Positions 1-8,057 of a stretch of 64,000 nt of DNA are shown here, in pieces. How positions within the stretch are numbered: position 1 is the first letter of the stretch; each line of letters starts with the position of its first letter. Below the pieces are notes generated by a model. The model was not told the DNA's origin, did no database searches, and saw only the letters and a program-made list of their open reading frames with translations. The translations under genes and the position numbers were made by a program. Source of the DNA: JANQRZ01 sp965214485 (GTDB taxonomy: Bacteria; Bacteroidota; Rhodothermia; Rhodothermales; JANQRZ01); assembly GCA_965214485.1 (NCBI GenBank), contig CBDCBW010000017.1, positions 372,001 to 436,000 of the forward strand, written 5' to 3'.

Positions 1-81
1 GTCGTCGTCCCGGGCGACGCCCACCGTCCCGCCCTCGGCGAGCGTCACCCGGACCTCATCGGGTTCCTCGCCGGGCTGTGA
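1..81 (+). CDS. C-terminal fragment of an unidentified protein
   Basis: Frame 1 is open from the window edge to a TGA at 79-81 and gives the C-terminal 26 residues of a protein ending in IGFLAGL. Too little is present to name the family. It reads in the same direction as the holin-like gene at 568 but is separated from it by the opposite-strand Nfu gene. Most of the gene lies outside the window. Confidence 0.5.
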   Translation, partial: VVVPGDAHRPALGERHPDLIGFLAGL

Positions 82-177
82 CTCGGAGCGGCGGAGCGGA
101 AGGCTCCGGGGCTCATCGCCGAGGGGGCCTCCGCCTGTCCGTGCTCCCGCGCGTCCCCGCGCTTCCGCTCCTACCCC

Positions 178-453
178 TCAATACCCCTCAAGGTGCTGCG
201 TCAGAATCTGCTCGATGCGCGGGAGCAGGGCGTCCCATCTGGCGTCGGGCGTTTTGGTCACGGTGACGAAGCCCGGGAGCACGAGCACGTTGTGGACGCC
301 GCCGAGGTCGAAGAGGGGCGCGCCGAGCGGATCGCCCTCGGCCTCGGCAGGCGAGGCGAACGCGCCCATTCCGCTCTCGATGAACGGGCGGTCCGCCGCC
401 GTGAACTTGAGGCTGTTGGGGTTCGGCGTCGGCTGGACGGTGAAGGGCGGCAT
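178..453 (-). CDS. Nfu/NifU N-terminal-domain protein
   Basis: This 91-residue protein starts MPPFTVQPTPNPNSLKF, the hallmark opening of the Nfu_N (Scaffold protein Nfu/NifU N-terminal) domain. The domain continues through the conserved 'SPAEAEGDPLGAPLFDLGGV' region to a 'VTVTKTPDARWDALLP' strand-helix. The C-terminal CxxC NifU domain of full-length Nfu is absent, so it is a stand-alone N-domain protein, as is common in Bacteroidota. A role near Fe-S cluster assembly is known for the family, but this short form cannot bind a cluster through CxxC. An upstream extension to 525 is open but lacks similarity, so the ATG at 453 is preferred. Confidence 0.82.
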   Translation of the reverse strand: MPPFTVQPTPNPNSLKFTAADRPFIESGMGAFASPAEAEGDPLGAPLFDLGGVHNVLVLPGFVTVTKTPDARWDALLPRIEQILTQHLEGY

Positions 454-511
454 CGCGACGGGGTGTAGGTGAAGAAGGGGAAAGCTACTCCGGCGGAGAA
501 GGGCGAAAACA

Positions 512-519
512 TATCTTAC
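512..519 (+). promoter_or_regulatory. TAnnTTnn -7-like element (TATCTTAC)
   Basis: TATCTTAC lies 48 nt upstream of the ATG at 568, with a second match TACCTTTC at 529-536. Both resemble the Bacteroidota -7 consensus TAnnTTTG. No convincing -33 TTTG was seen, so this is a candidate only. Confidence 0.3.
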
Positions 520-567
520 GGGCAAGAGTACCTTTCGCCCCTCGCGTCGCTCACCTCTCCACCCGTC

Positions 568-1152
568 ATGGCCGCCCCCGACCCCCGCCCCGCCTCTCCC
601 TCGGCGCTACCCCGCGACCCGGCCCCGGCCGACCCGCCGCCGGTCGGTGCGCCGGTGCCCGAGGAGCCGCCGCCGGTGCGCCCGGTGGCCGTCGCCGCCC
701 CGCCTCCGGTCCTCGACGCCGGCCACCGGCTGCCTGCGCACCAGGGGAAGGTGGGCCGCGTCACGGACCACGTCAAGGGGGCGACGCACAACCTGACGGA
801 GTGGATCGAGCTCCGGATCGCGCTGCTCAAGCGTGAGGTCAAGGACGAGGTCCAGGTCGTCAAGGCGCAGCTCGTCGAGATGGCGAAGGCGTACGGGGCC
901 GTCGCGGTGCTCGGGCTCGTGGCGGCCGTGGTGGGGCTGTTCGTGCTCGGGTTCTTCCTCAGCGCGCTCTGGGGCCTGCTGCTCGGCGACGAGCGCGAGC
1001 TGTGGTCGCTCACGCTGGGGTTCTTCACGATGATGGTGCTCTTCGGGGCAGGGGCGGCCGTGGCGTACAAGAGAGCCGAGGCCAAGAAGCAGACCCTCTC
1101 GCTCTTCGGCTCGTCGCCGCCGTCCGTAGACCCGCCCCCGCCCGCTGCCTAG
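568..1152 (+). CDS. Phage-holin-superfamily (YqjE/DUF1469-like) membrane protein
   Basis: The protein has 194 residues. The first ~60 are Pro/Ala-rich and presumably disordered. A segment 'HNLTEWIELRIALLKREVKDE' (about residues 75-95) is typical of the amphipathic helix of PF07332 holin-superfamily proteins. Two hydrophobic helices follow: AVAVLGLVAAVVGLFVLGFF and the one beginning LTLGFFTMMVLFGAG. In proteobacteria such proteins (YqjE) are encoded beside YqjD/DUF883 proteins, and the next gene here is a YqjD-like candidate. A role in envelope or stationary-phase stress is a family association, not shown here. The start at 568 is chosen because upstream codons do not fit the family. Confidence 0.75.
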   Translation: MAAPDPRPASPSALPRDPAPADPPPVGAPVPEEPPPVRPVAVAAPPPVLDAGHRLPAHQGKVGRVTDHVKGATHNLTEWIELRIALLKREVKDEVQVVKAQLVEMAKAYGAVAVLGLVAAVVGLFVLGFFLSALWGLLLGDERELWSLTLGFFTMMVLFGAGAAVAYKRAEAKKQTLSLFGSSPPSVDPPPPAA

Positions 1153-1176
1153 CTCACCGCCCCCGACCCCGCCCGC

Positions 1177-1794
1177 ATGGACGACCTCAAGAAGGACACC
1201 CTCACGCAGCACCAGCTCCGCGCCGCGCTCGACGTGCGCACCGCGCGCCTCGACCACCACCTCACCGGCATCAAGAAGGAGCTGACCACGCTCAACGACG
1301 TCAACGTCGGGGGCCGCCCGGTCACGGACTACGTCCGCGAAGACCCGCTGCTGGCGGTCGGCGTGGCGGCGGGCGTCGGCCTGGTGGCCGGGCTGATCGG
1401 CGGGCTGATCGCCCGGGAGACCCCGGAGGAGCCGAGCGACCACGACCTGTGGATGGGCGCGTACCTCGACGACTTGGTGGACGAGGCCGGCGCGCGCGTG
1501 ATCGGAGGGGAGGACGCCGACACGGCCCTTGGGAGGGCGCTGCGGCGGCGCGCCCCGGTGATCGTCGTCGAGCCGGAGGAGCCGAAGCACACGCCGTCGA
1601 CCACGCTCAACGTGCTGCTCAACACCGCGCTCGGCTTCGGCGCTAAGTTTGCCCTCGACCAGGTGGCCCGGCAGTTCACCGGCGAGGACGGGATCATCGA
1701 CGCGCTGCAAGACGCGCCGGAGCCGCCGCCGGCTCCGCTGCCGGAGCCGCCGCCGGCTGTGCCCTCCGCCGCCGACCCGTACCGTCCGGCATAG
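1177..1794 (+). CDS. YqjD/DUF883-like membrane-anchored protein
   Basis: This 205-residue protein has an N-terminal charged helix (MDDLKKDTLTQHQLRAALDV), then 'VTDYVREDPLLAVGVAAGVG' leading into a Gly-rich hydrophobic segment (LVAGLIGGLIA, residues ~60-80). That arrangement is seen in DUF883/ElaB-YqjD proteins, where the segment anchors ribosome-associated proteins to the inner membrane. The remaining ~120 residues are acidic with an amphipathic stretch 'LNVLLNTALGFGAKFALDQV' and a Pro-rich tail. It follows the holin-like gene after 24 nt, which supports co-transcription. The family match is by pattern only. Confidence 0.6.
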   Translation: MDDLKKDTLTQHQLRAALDVRTARLDHHLTGIKKELTTLNDVNVGGRPVTDYVREDPLLAVGVAAGVGLVAGLIGGLIARETPEEPSDHDLWMGAYLDDLVDEAGARVIGGEDADTALGRALRRRAPVIVVEPEEPKHTPSTTLNVLLNTALGFGAKFALDQVARQFTGEDGIIDALQDAPEPPPAPLPEPPPAVPSAADPYRPA

Positions 1795-1833
1795 CCCTTG
1801 ATTCTGTTCTGCTGATTCCGTAGCCGTTCCCCC

Positions 1834-2271
1834 ATGCCTGTCGCCGTCACCGTTTTTCTGGCTATCCTGCTCGCTGCGGGGACGGTGCTGATGTGGGAGG
1901 CGAGGACGGGCCGGTTCACGGCCTCGCGGCGGCAGGAGTCGTGGCGCGTCGCGCTCTTCTTCCTGGCGACGGTCGCCGGAAGCGCTTTGCTGATTCGGTC
2001 GATGGGGGGGACGGTGCTGCTGGCACTCGTGTTCATCCCGGTGACGGTGCTGAGCCTGATGCGCTTCGTGGCCCTGGCGCGGCGGCGCTGGCGCGGGGCC
2101 GCGTCGTTCGCCGCGCTGGCGGTGGTGCTGTGGGGGGGGCTGTGGCTGGGGCTGCACGCCGTGCCCTATCCGCTGGACGAGGGCTTCTTCATGGAGCACA
2201 TCTTCCACCTCGACGGCGGGACCGGAAGCCAGAGCATCGACCCCGCCGCCGGACGCCCGGTGCGCGTCTGA
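1834..2271 (+). CDS. Small polytopic membrane protein, function unknown
   Basis: The 145-residue protein has about four hydrophobic helices (VTVFLAILLAAGTVLMW; VALFFLATVAGSALLI; VLLALVFIPVTVLSLM; FAALAVVLWGGLWLGL) and a short polar C-terminus. I do not recognise a named family. It follows the YqjD-like gene by 39 nt and precedes a small secreted-protein gene, so it may belong to the same envelope-related operon. Confidence 0.6.
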   Translation: MPVAVTVFLAILLAAGTVLMWEARTGRFTASRRQESWRVALFFLATVAGSALLIRSMGGTVLLALVFIPVTVLSLMRFVALARRRWRGAASFAALAVVLWGGLWLGLHAVPYPLDEGFFMEHIFHLDGGTGSQSIDPAAGRPVRV

Positions 2272-2273
2272 AT

Positions 2274-2518
2274 ATGTCGTTCCCCGCCTCGTTGGGCCCG
2301 ATGTGGCGGCTCGGCCTCGGCCTCCTCCTGCCACTCGCCGTTCCCGCCAGCGCCCAGGCCGTCGCCCCCGATACCGACCGGGGGGCGGATGGAGTGGCAT
2401 CGACCCGGAGACGGGGGAGCGGTCGTACCTCCCGATCGAGGACGAGGCGCGCGTGAACGAGCGTCGCGCCGACACCGGGATGCCTCCCCTCGGCGGCTTC
2501 CCGCCTGCCGATGGGTAG
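2274..2518 (+). pseudogene. Small secreted protein gene split by a 1-base frameshift
   Basis: The ATG at 2274 gives a good signal peptide (MWRLGLGLLLPLAVPASAQA). The frame then meets six G at 2380-2385 and degenerates into Arg/Ser-rich sequence. The next frame continues with a protein-like stretch 'WSGIDPETGERSYLPIEDEA' to a TAG at 2516-2518. Adding one G to the homopolymer fuses both halves into an ~81-residue exported protein. The change is either a real frameshift or a base-calling error in the G run. It lies 2 nt after the preceding membrane-protein gene. Its function is not recognisable. Confidence 0.55.
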
Positions 2519-2601
2519 GGTGCCGGTCCCCGAGACGCTGAGGCCGAAGCCTGCCGCATCACCGTCGCGCCGTCCGCTGTCCACCGACCCACGGCGCTCC
2601 G

Positions 2602-2609
2602 TATCTTCC
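2602..2609 (+). promoter_or_regulatory. TAnnTTnn -7-like element (TATCTTCC) before adk
   Basis: TATCTTCC occurs 49 nt before the adk ATG, and the identical octamer occurs 45 nt before atpD. The repetition at two housekeeping genes supports a promoter role, but no upstream TTTG box is obvious. Confidence 0.35.
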
Positions 2610-2657
2610 GGCCCGCCGGGACCGATGCGCGGCGGGCCCTCCATCTCCTCGACTCGT

Positions 2658-3314
2658 ATGCGTCTCATCCTCTTCGGCCCGCCGGGGGCGGGCAAGGGCA
2701 CCCAGGCCCGGCACCTCGTCGAACGCTTCGCCCTCAAGCAAATCTCCACCGGCGACCTCTTCCGCGCCGCCCTGCGCGACGAGACGCCCGTCGGCGTCGA
2801 GGCGAAGGGGTACATGGACCGGGGCGCGCTCGTCCCTGACGCCGTCGTCAACCGGATGGTCGAGGCGGCGCTCGACGCGCTCGGGCGCGACGGCTTCATC
2901 CTCGACGGCTTCCCGCGCACGACGGACCAGGCCCGCTGGCTCATCGGCTACCTCGACGCGCACGACGCGCCGCTCGACGCGGTGGTCAGCCTGAGGGTGG
3001 ACCCCGAGCTGATCGTCGCGCGCCTGTCGCGCCGCCGCACCGACCGCGAGACGGGGGCGATCTACCACCTCGACTTCAACCCGCCGCCCGCCGGCCTCCC
3101 CGCCGACCGGCTCGGGCACCGCTCCGACGATCAGCCCGAGGCGATCCGCACCCGGCTTGAGGTCTACGAAGACGAGACCCGGCCCGTGGCCGCGCTCTTC
3201 CGCGCCGAGGCCCCGTTCGCCGAGGTCGACGGCGTGGGCGAGATCGGGGAGGTGCAGGGGCGGATCGTGGACGCGCTCCGCAGGGTCGGCGCGCGCGGCG
3301 TCGCGGCGTCGTGA
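2658..3314 (+). CDS. adk: Adenylate kinase
   Basis: The protein has 218 residues starting MRLILFGPPGAGKGTQA, which contains the P-loop GxPGxGKGT of NMP kinases. 'QISTGDLFRAALRDETPVG' is the AMP-binding segment. 'GFILDGFPRTTDQARWL' is the strongly conserved adenylate kinase motif. The LID region (RRRTDRETGAIYHLDFNPPP) lacks the four zinc-binding Cys found in some Gram-positive enzymes. It interconverts ATP+AMP and 2 ADP in the cytoplasm. The internal ATG at 2658 is chosen because the P-loop follows directly. The TGA overlaps the GTG start of the next gene (GTGA), so the two are translationally coupled. Confidence 0.95.
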   Translation: MRLILFGPPGAGKGTQARHLVERFALKQISTGDLFRAALRDETPVGVEAKGYMDRGALVPDAVVNRMVEAALDALGRDGFILDGFPRTTDQARWLIGYLDAHDAPLDAVVSLRVDPELIVARLSRRRTDRETGAIYHLDFNPPPAGLPADRLGHRSDDQPEAIRTRLEVYEDETRPVAALFRAEAPFAEVDGVGEIGEVQGRIVDALRRVGARGVAAS

Positions 3315-4330
3315 CGGGGGGCCGCGCGAACGCTCCCGCGCTCGACGCCGAAACCGACGCCGAGGCGCACCTCCGCCGGCTGACGGTCACGGTCGACGAG
3401 GCCCTCGCTGGGCTGCCGCTGCCGGAGGAGCCGGCGGCGCTCTACGGGCCGGTGCGCTACGTGCTCGCCGGCGGCGGCAAGCGGCTGCGCCCGGCGCTCG
3501 TGCTCCTCGCGGCGGAGACCTTCGGCGCGCCGACCGAGCGGGCGCTCCCGGCGGCGCTCGCCGTCGAGGTGTTCCACAACTTCACGCTCGTCCACGACGA
3601 CATCATGGACCACGCCCCAGCGCGGCGCGGTCGCCCGTCGGTCCACGTCGTCTGGGACGAGAGCACGGCGATCCTCGCGGGCGACCTGCTGATGGGCCTC
3701 GCGTACGACCTGCTCGCGCAGACCGAGACCGACCGGCTCGGGGCCATCGTCCGGCGGTTCCACCGGATGGTGATGCGGCTGTGCGAGGGGCAGGCCCTCG
3801 ACGAGCAGTTCGAGACCGACGGCGCGGTGACGGTCGCGCGCTACCTCGACATGATCGACCGCAAGACCGGCGCGCTCATCGAGCTCGCGCTCGTGCTCGG
3901 CGGCCTCGTCGGCGGGGCGGACGACGCGGCGCTCGGGGCCCTCGCCGACGCCGGGCGGGCGTGGGGCCGGGCGTTCCAGATCCAGGACGACCTCCTCGAC
4001 CTCACCGCCGACGACGACCGGTGGGGCAAGACCATCGGCGGCGACCTCCTCGAAGGCAAGAAAACCTACCTCCTCCTCCGCACGCTAGAACGAGCCGAGG
4101 GCGACGAACACGCCTGGTTCCACCGCATCGTCACCGGCGGCGGCCTGCCCGAGGCCGAGATCGGCGAGGCGCGCCGCCGGATGCGCCGCCTCGGCGTGCT
4201 CGGCGAGGCGCGCGAGACGGTGCTCCGCTACTACGACCTCGGCCAGGAGGCCCTCGGCGCGCTGCCGCCCGGGCCGGGGCGCGAGGGGCTGCGCGGGATC
4301 GCCGGGCGCATGGCCCGCCGCGTGCGTTAG
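3311..4330 (+). CDS. Polyprenyl (geranylgeranyl-type) diphosphate synthase
   Basis: This 339-residue trans-isoprenyl diphosphate synthase has 'GGGKRLRPALVLLAAE' (the GKxxRP motif), the first Asp-rich motif DDIMD in 'HNFTLVHDDIMDHAPARRG', and the second DDLLD in 'FQIQDDLLDLTADD'. It condenses isopentenyl diphosphate with an allylic diphosphate. Chain length (geranylgeranyl or longer) cannot be fixed from sequence alone. Large residues before the first motif would limit the chain; here they are N-F-T-L-V-H. The start is a GTG that overlaps the adk stop. It feeds terpenoid, quinone or carotenoid synthesis, consistent with dxs at the far end of the window. Confidence 0.88.
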   Translation: MTGGRANAPALDAETDAEAHLRRLTVTVDEALAGLPLPEEPAALYGPVRYVLAGGGKRLRPALVLLAAETFGAPTERALPAALAVEVFHNFTLVHDDIMDHAPARRGRPSVHVVWDESTAILAGDLLMGLAYDLLAQTETDRLGAIVRRFHRMVMRLCEGQALDEQFETDGAVTVARYLDMIDRKTGALIELALVLGGLVGGADDAALGALADAGRAWGRAFQIQDDLLDLTADDDRWGKTIGGDLLEGKKTYLLLRTLERAEGDEHAWFHRIVTGGGLPEAEIGEARRRMRRLGVLGEARETVLRYYDLGQEALGALPPGPGREGLRGIAGRMARRVR

Positions 4331-4386
4331 ATTCCGACCTCAGGACTACTCTGTGCCACTCTGTGCTACGCAGACTACGCTGTGCT

Positions 4387-4659
4387 ATGATCGAGCGCCA
4401 AGCCACCGTCCGCAACAAAGCCGGCATCCACACCCGCCCGGCCTCGATGATCGTGCGCACCGCCGCCCGGTTCGACGCCGAGTTCTACATCCGCACCGAC
4501 GGCTACGAGATCAACGGCAAGAGCATCATCGGCGTCATGACGCTCGCCGCCGAGCAGGGCGCGACGCTGACGCTGATGTTCGACGGCGACGACGCGGAGG
4601 CCGCCGCCGAGGCGATGGCCGAGCTCTTCGAGTCCGGCTTTGGCGAGCCGGTCGAGTGA
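4387..4659 (+). CDS. ptsH: PTS phosphocarrier protein HPr
   Basis: The 90-residue protein has 'NKAGIHTRPASMIV' with the phosphorylated His at position 15, and 'INGKSIIGVM' with Ser at position 46, the regulatory site of HPr kinase in other bacteria. Length and both sites match canonical HPr. It passes phosphate from Enzyme I, encoded 125 nt downstream. No EII sugar permease is present in the window, so the pair may be mainly regulatory, as often suggested for Bacteroidota-like genomes. The ATG follows a spacer of short CTCTGTG-type repeats. Confidence 0.93.
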   Translation: MIERQATVRNKAGIHTRPASMIVRTAARFDAEFYIRTDGYEINGKSIIGVMTLAAEQGATLTLMFDGDDAEAAAEAMAELFESGFGEPVE

Positions 4660-4734
4660 AGCACAACGCGCGCGCGAGGCCGAGCCCCACCGTTCGAGCC
4701 TCGCCGTTCAAGCCCCGCCGTTGGGGTGCCGCTC

Positions 4735-4767
4735 ACGCAGCACGGTGTACGCAGCACGGTGTACGCA
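4735..4767 (+). repeat. 14-bp tandem repeat before Enzyme I
   Basis: Two perfect copies of ACGCAGCACGGTGT and a partial third lie in the spacer between HPr and Enzyme I, 17 nt before the Enzyme I ATG. This is one of many short intergenic tandem repeats in the window. Confidence 0.8.
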
Positions 4768-4783
4768 TCGCCTTTTCACCTCC

Positions 4784-6577
4784 ATGCCCCACCCCTCCCC
4801 CGATCTCTCTGCCGAAACCGTCGCCGCCGAGCGCGTCGTCGAGGGCGTCGGCGTGGCCCCGGGGATCGTGATCGGGCCGGCGCTCGCGTTCGTCGGCGAG
4901 ACGTTCCGGGTGAGCGAGCAGCGCGTCGAGGGCGACGAGACCGCCGAGGAGCTGCGGCGCTTCACCGAGGCCGTGGTCCGGGCCGAGGCCGAGCTCGGCA
5001 AGATCGCCGGGTTCGCCCGCGAGAAGCTCGGCGAGTCGAGCGCCGACATCTTCAGCGCCCAGGCCCTCATCCTCCAGGACGCCGCCCTCCACGCCGACGT
5101 CGAGGCCCTCGTCTGCGGCGAGGGCTACAGCGCCGCCTTCGCCGTGCAGACCGTCCTCGGGCGCATCCGCAAGCGGCTCGAGGCCGCGCCGAGCGAATAC
5201 CTCCGCGACCGCGCCGGCGACCTCGTGGACGTGCAGAACCGGCTCCTCCGCACGCTCCAGCAGAGCAAGGGCTTCTCGAAGATCGAGACCGGGCGCGTCG
5301 TCGTCGCCGAGAACCTGACGGCGGCGGACCTGCTGCTCTTCAGCCGCCGCGACGTGCTCGGCTGCGCGATCGACTTCGGCGGGCCGACGAGCCACGTCTC
5401 GATCATGGCCCGCGCCCTCGGCATCCCCGCCGTCGTCAGCCTGCACGGCTTCGCGGGGCACGTCGAGGGCGGCGAGACCGTCGTCCTCGACGGGTTCTCC
5501 GGGCGCGTCGTCCTCCACCCGACCGACGCCACCCTGGCGGCGTACCGCGAGCGGCAGGCCCGCTACGAGCGCGGCCTCGACGCCCGGCAGGAGCTCGTCC
5601 CGCTCCCCGCCGAGACGCAGGACGGCCACCGCATCGCGCTCCGGGCCAACGTCGAGCTCGAACAGGAATTCCCGCTCCTGGCGAAGTACGGGGCCGAGGG
5701 CATCGGCCTGTTCCGCACCGAGATGCTCCTGCTCGCCCGGGGCCACCCCATCGGCGAGGAGGAGCAGACGGCGGTCTACCGCGAGGCGGTCCGCGCCGCG
5801 AGCCCGCACCCGACGACCTTCCGGCTGCTCGACCTCGGCGGCGACAAGCTCCTCCCGATGGCGCACCGCGAGCACAACCCGTTCCTCGGCTGGCGCGGCA
5901 TCCGGATTCTGCTCGACAAGCCCGACCTGCTCCGCCCGCAGCTCCGCGCGATCCTCCGCGCCGCCGCCGATGGGCCCGCGCGCATCCTCGTCCCGATGGT
6001 CTCGACCGTCGGCGAGGTCCGCCGCGTCCGCGACCACGTGGCCGAGGCCGTCGCCTCGCTCCAGGCCGACGGCCTCGCGCACGAGGCCGACGTGCAGATC
6101 GGCATCATGGTCGAGGTGCCGTCGGTGGTGCTCCTGCTGGAGCGGTTCGCGCCGGAGGTGGACTTCCTCTCGATCGGCTCGAACGACCTGACGCAGTTCA
6201 CGCTGGCCGTGGACCGGGGCAACGACCTCATCGCCGACCGCTACGACGAGCTGCACCCGGCGGTGCTGCGGCTCATCGCGCAGACCGCTGAGGTCGGCGA
6301 GCGCCACGGGCTCTCGGTCAGCCTGTGCGGCGAGATGGCGAGCAACCCGCGCGCCGCCCCCCTCCTCGTCGGCCTCGGGCTGACGGAGCTCAGCGCCTCG
6401 CCCGCGTTCCTGCTCGACGTGAAGCGCGCCGTCCGCTCGTGCTCGAAGCGCAAGATGACCGCCCTCGCCGAGCAGGCCCTCGAGCAGCCCGACGCGCAGT
6501 CCGTCGTGACGCTCATGAACACGTGGCTGCGCGAGCACGTCCCCGAGCTCGCCGTATTCTTCGACGGCAGCGCGTGA
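4784..6577 (+). CDS. ptsI: PTS Enzyme I (phosphoenolpyruvate-protein phosphotransferase)
   Basis: The protein has 597 residues. The N-terminal HPr-binding domain is followed by the swivelling His domain with active-site 'GGPTSHVSIMARALGIPAV' (His near residue 205). The C-terminal PEP-binding barrel contains 'GIGLFRTEMLLLARG', 'MVSTVGEVRRVR', 'GIMVEVPSVVLL' and 'SIGSNDLTQFTLAVDRGND'. The catalytic Cys lies in 'SLCGEMASNP'. It autophosphorylates on PEP and phosphorylates HPr. Length and all signature blocks are intact. The ATG at 4784 is preferred because the earlier in-frame residues are encoded by the intergenic repeat. Confidence 0.94.
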   Translation: MPHPSPDLSAETVAAERVVEGVGVAPGIVIGPALAFVGETFRVSEQRVEGDETAEELRRFTEAVVRAEAELGKIAGFAREKLGESSADIFSAQALILQDAALHADVEALVCGEGYSAAFAVQTVLGRIRKRLEAAPSEYLRDRAGDLVDVQNRLLRTLQQSKGFSKIETGRVVVAENLTAADLLLFSRRDVLGCAIDFGGPTSHVSIMARALGIPAVVSLHGFAGHVEGGETVVLDGFSGRVVLHPTDATLAAYRERQARYERGLDARQELVPLPAETQDGHRIALRANVELEQEFPLLAKYGAEGIGLFRTEMLLLARGHPIGEEEQTAVYREAVRAASPHPTTFRLLDLGGDKLLPMAHREHNPFLGWRGIRILLDKPDLLRPQLRAILRAAADGPARILVPMVSTVGEVRRVRDHVAEAVASLQADGLAHEADVQIGIMVEVPSVVLLLERFAPEVDFLSIGSNDLTQFTLAVDRGNDLIADRYDELHPAVLRLIAQTAEVGERHGLSVSLCGEMASNPRAAPLLVGLGLTELSASPAFLLDVKRAVRSCSKRKMTALAEQALEQPDAQSVVTLMNTWLREHVPELAVFFDGSA

Positions 6578-6620
6578 CGCACGATGCGTGACACACGACG
6601 CACGATGCGTGACGCACGAT
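6574..6620 (+). repeat. GTGACGCACGATGC tandem repeat
   Basis: Right after the Enzyme I stop the sequence reads GTGACGCACGATGC, GTGACACACGAC, GCACGATGC, GTGACGCACGAT: imperfect 14-bp units separating Enzyme I from the isomerase gene. The units contain the palindromic element GCACGATGC/GCATCGTGC in part. Confidence 0.75.
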
Positions 6621-6646
6621 TTCCCCCACCCCATCACCCCACCCCG

Positions 6647-7690
6647 ATGCAAGACCTGATCCGCGCCCACGACCCCGACAACATGTTCGACGCCGTCCGC
6701 GGCTTCGCCGAGAACGTCCGCGAGGGCTGGGCCATCCCCGCCGACTTCGCCCCCGGCCGCCTCGCCTCCGGCTGGAGGCAGGTCGTCGTCGTCGGGATGG
6801 GCGGCTCGGCGATCGGCGGCGACTTCGTGCGCACCTTCTGCCGCGAGACCGCGCCGGTGCCGGTCACGGTCGTGCGCGACTACGCGCTGCCGGCCTCGGT
6901 GGGCGAGGACGCCCTCGTGATCGCCTCGAGCTACTCCGGCGGGACCGAGGAGACGCTCGCGGCCTACGACGAGGCCGGGCGGCGCGGCGCGACGGTCGTC
7001 GCCGTCACCTCCGGCGGCGAGCTCCGGCGGCGCGCCGAGCACGACGGGAACGCGCACTTCGTCATCCCCGGCGGGATGCAGCCGCGCGCGGCGCTGGGCT
7101 ACTCGCTCGGGGCGATGCTCCGGCTCGCCCACCAGCTCGGCCTGTGCGACATCTCGGAGGCCGACCTCGACGAGGCCCGGCGCGTCACCGACGCCCGCGC
7201 CGAAGCCCTCGCCGACCTGGGCGGCAACCCCGCGCTGGAGTTGGCGCGGAGCCTGGCCGGGAAGGTGCCCCTCGTCTACACCGGGCCGGGGCTGCTGGAG
7301 GCCGCCGGCGTGCGGTGGCAAACGCAGATTCAGGAGAACGCCAAGCAGCTCGCCTTCGGCAACGTCTTCGCCGAGCTCAACCACAACGAGGTCCTCGCCT
7401 GGGAGCACGCCCTCCCCGAGGTGCAAAAGCTCCTCCACGTCGTCGTCCTCCGCGACCCGGCGGACCACCCGAAGATCCACAAGCGGATGGACGTGACGAA
7501 GGGTTTGCTTGCCCCGAAGGCGGCGGGCTGGACCGAGGTCTCGCCCCAGGGCGAGGGCAAGCTCGCCCGCCTGCTCTCGACGATCCAACTCGGCGACTTC
7601 ATGTCGTTCTACCTCGCCATGCTGATGGGCGTGGACCCGACGCCGATCGAGACCATCGACCACCTCAAGCGGACGCTCGCCGAGGCGTGA
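6647..7690 (+). CDS. Bifunctional phosphoglucose/phosphomannose isomerase (SIS domain)
   Basis: The 347-residue protein has the double SIS-domain pattern of the archaeal-type PGI/PMI family. It shows 'VVVGMGGSAIGGDF' (first SIS phosphate-binding turn), 'IASSYSGGTEETLAAYDEA' (Ser-rich sugar-phosphate loop), 'KQLAFGNVFAELNHNEVLAWE' with the catalytic Glu and His region, and a C-terminal Lys-containing helix. It would isomerise glucose-6-P (and possibly mannose-6-P) to fructose-6-P. Spacing after Enzyme I is only a repeat-filled 69 nt. The start at 6647 is the first Met that fits the family. Confidence 0.88.
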   Translation: MQDLIRAHDPDNMFDAVRGFAENVREGWAIPADFAPGRLASGWRQVVVVGMGGSAIGGDFVRTFCRETAPVPVTVVRDYALPASVGEDALVIASSYSGGTEETLAAYDEAGRRGATVVAVTSGGELRRRAEHDGNAHFVIPGGMQPRAALGYSLGAMLRLAHQLGLCDISEADLDEARRVTDARAEALADLGGNPALELARSLAGKVPLVYTGPGLLEAAGVRWQTQIQENAKQLAFGNVFAELNHNEVLAWEHALPEVQKLLHVVVLRDPADHPKIHKRMDVTKGLLAPKAAGWTEVSPQGEGKLARLLSTIQLGDFMSFYLAMLMGVDPTPIETIDHLKRTLAEA

Positions 7691-7900
7691 GGCGGCGTGG
7701 GGGCCTCAGGAGGTCCGCTATGCCCCGCCTCTGCACCGACGCCGACCTCGACCCGACCGGCCTCGCTGGCTTCAATGCCGGCTTCGACCCGACCCCGCCG
7801 CCGGGTGCCACCCAGGAGCCGGTCGATGAACGCGTCACGGTGGTGCGGTGGCCCCTCGCTTTTCTCGCATCGCCTTTCGGGCTCAGGCTGCGAGAAGCTG

Positions 7901-7990
7901 GTCCCCCTCGCCGAGGGGGACGGCCGCGTGCCGCCGGGAGCGAGCGGAGCCGCAGGCTCGGCGAGCGAATGCAAACGCGGTGGGGGTCCG
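7901..7990 (+). repeat. GC-rich dispersed hairpin repeat (copy 1)
   Basis: GTCCCCCTC/GAGGGGGAC forms a 9-bp hairpin with a 3-nt loop at 7901-7921. It begins a ~90-bp block ending CGGTGGGGGTCCG. Related blocks lie at 19345-19412 (opposite strand) and 25285-25362. The block fills most of the 343-nt spacer 7691-8033, which otherwise holds only a doubtful short reading frame starting 7720. Confidence 0.5.
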
Positions 7991-8022
7991 AGCGCGTGAG
8001 GCTAGACAAGGGCAGGCGGGTG

Positions 8023-8030
8023 TAAGTTGG
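8023..8030 (+). promoter_or_regulatory. TAnnTTnn -7-like element (TAAGTTGG)
   Basis: TAAGTTGG is 28 nt upstream of the GTG at 8058. Were it the -7 box, transcription would begin near 8037, which would exclude a GTG start at 8034 and favour 8058. Confidence 0.25.
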
Positions 8031-8057
8031 CGTGTGCCCCACGCTCCCACGTTGCCC

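Noticed and set aside
2189..2944. Minus-strand frame opposite adk start
   Set aside because: Overlaps the adk P-loop region on the opposite strand and lacks motifs.
4733..7663. 976-codon minus-strand open frame opposite Enzyme I and the isomerase
   Set aside because: A shadow of GC-rich coding DNA; the plus strand carries unmistakable Enzyme I and SIS motifs.
7720..8025. Possible 101-codon gene with a good AGGAGG-like site before ATG 7720
   Set aside because: The second half of the frame is encoded by the dispersed hairpin repeat and the product has no recognisable features; Shine-Dalgarno sites are rare in this genome. Left uncalled, but the first ~50 codons are not excluded.
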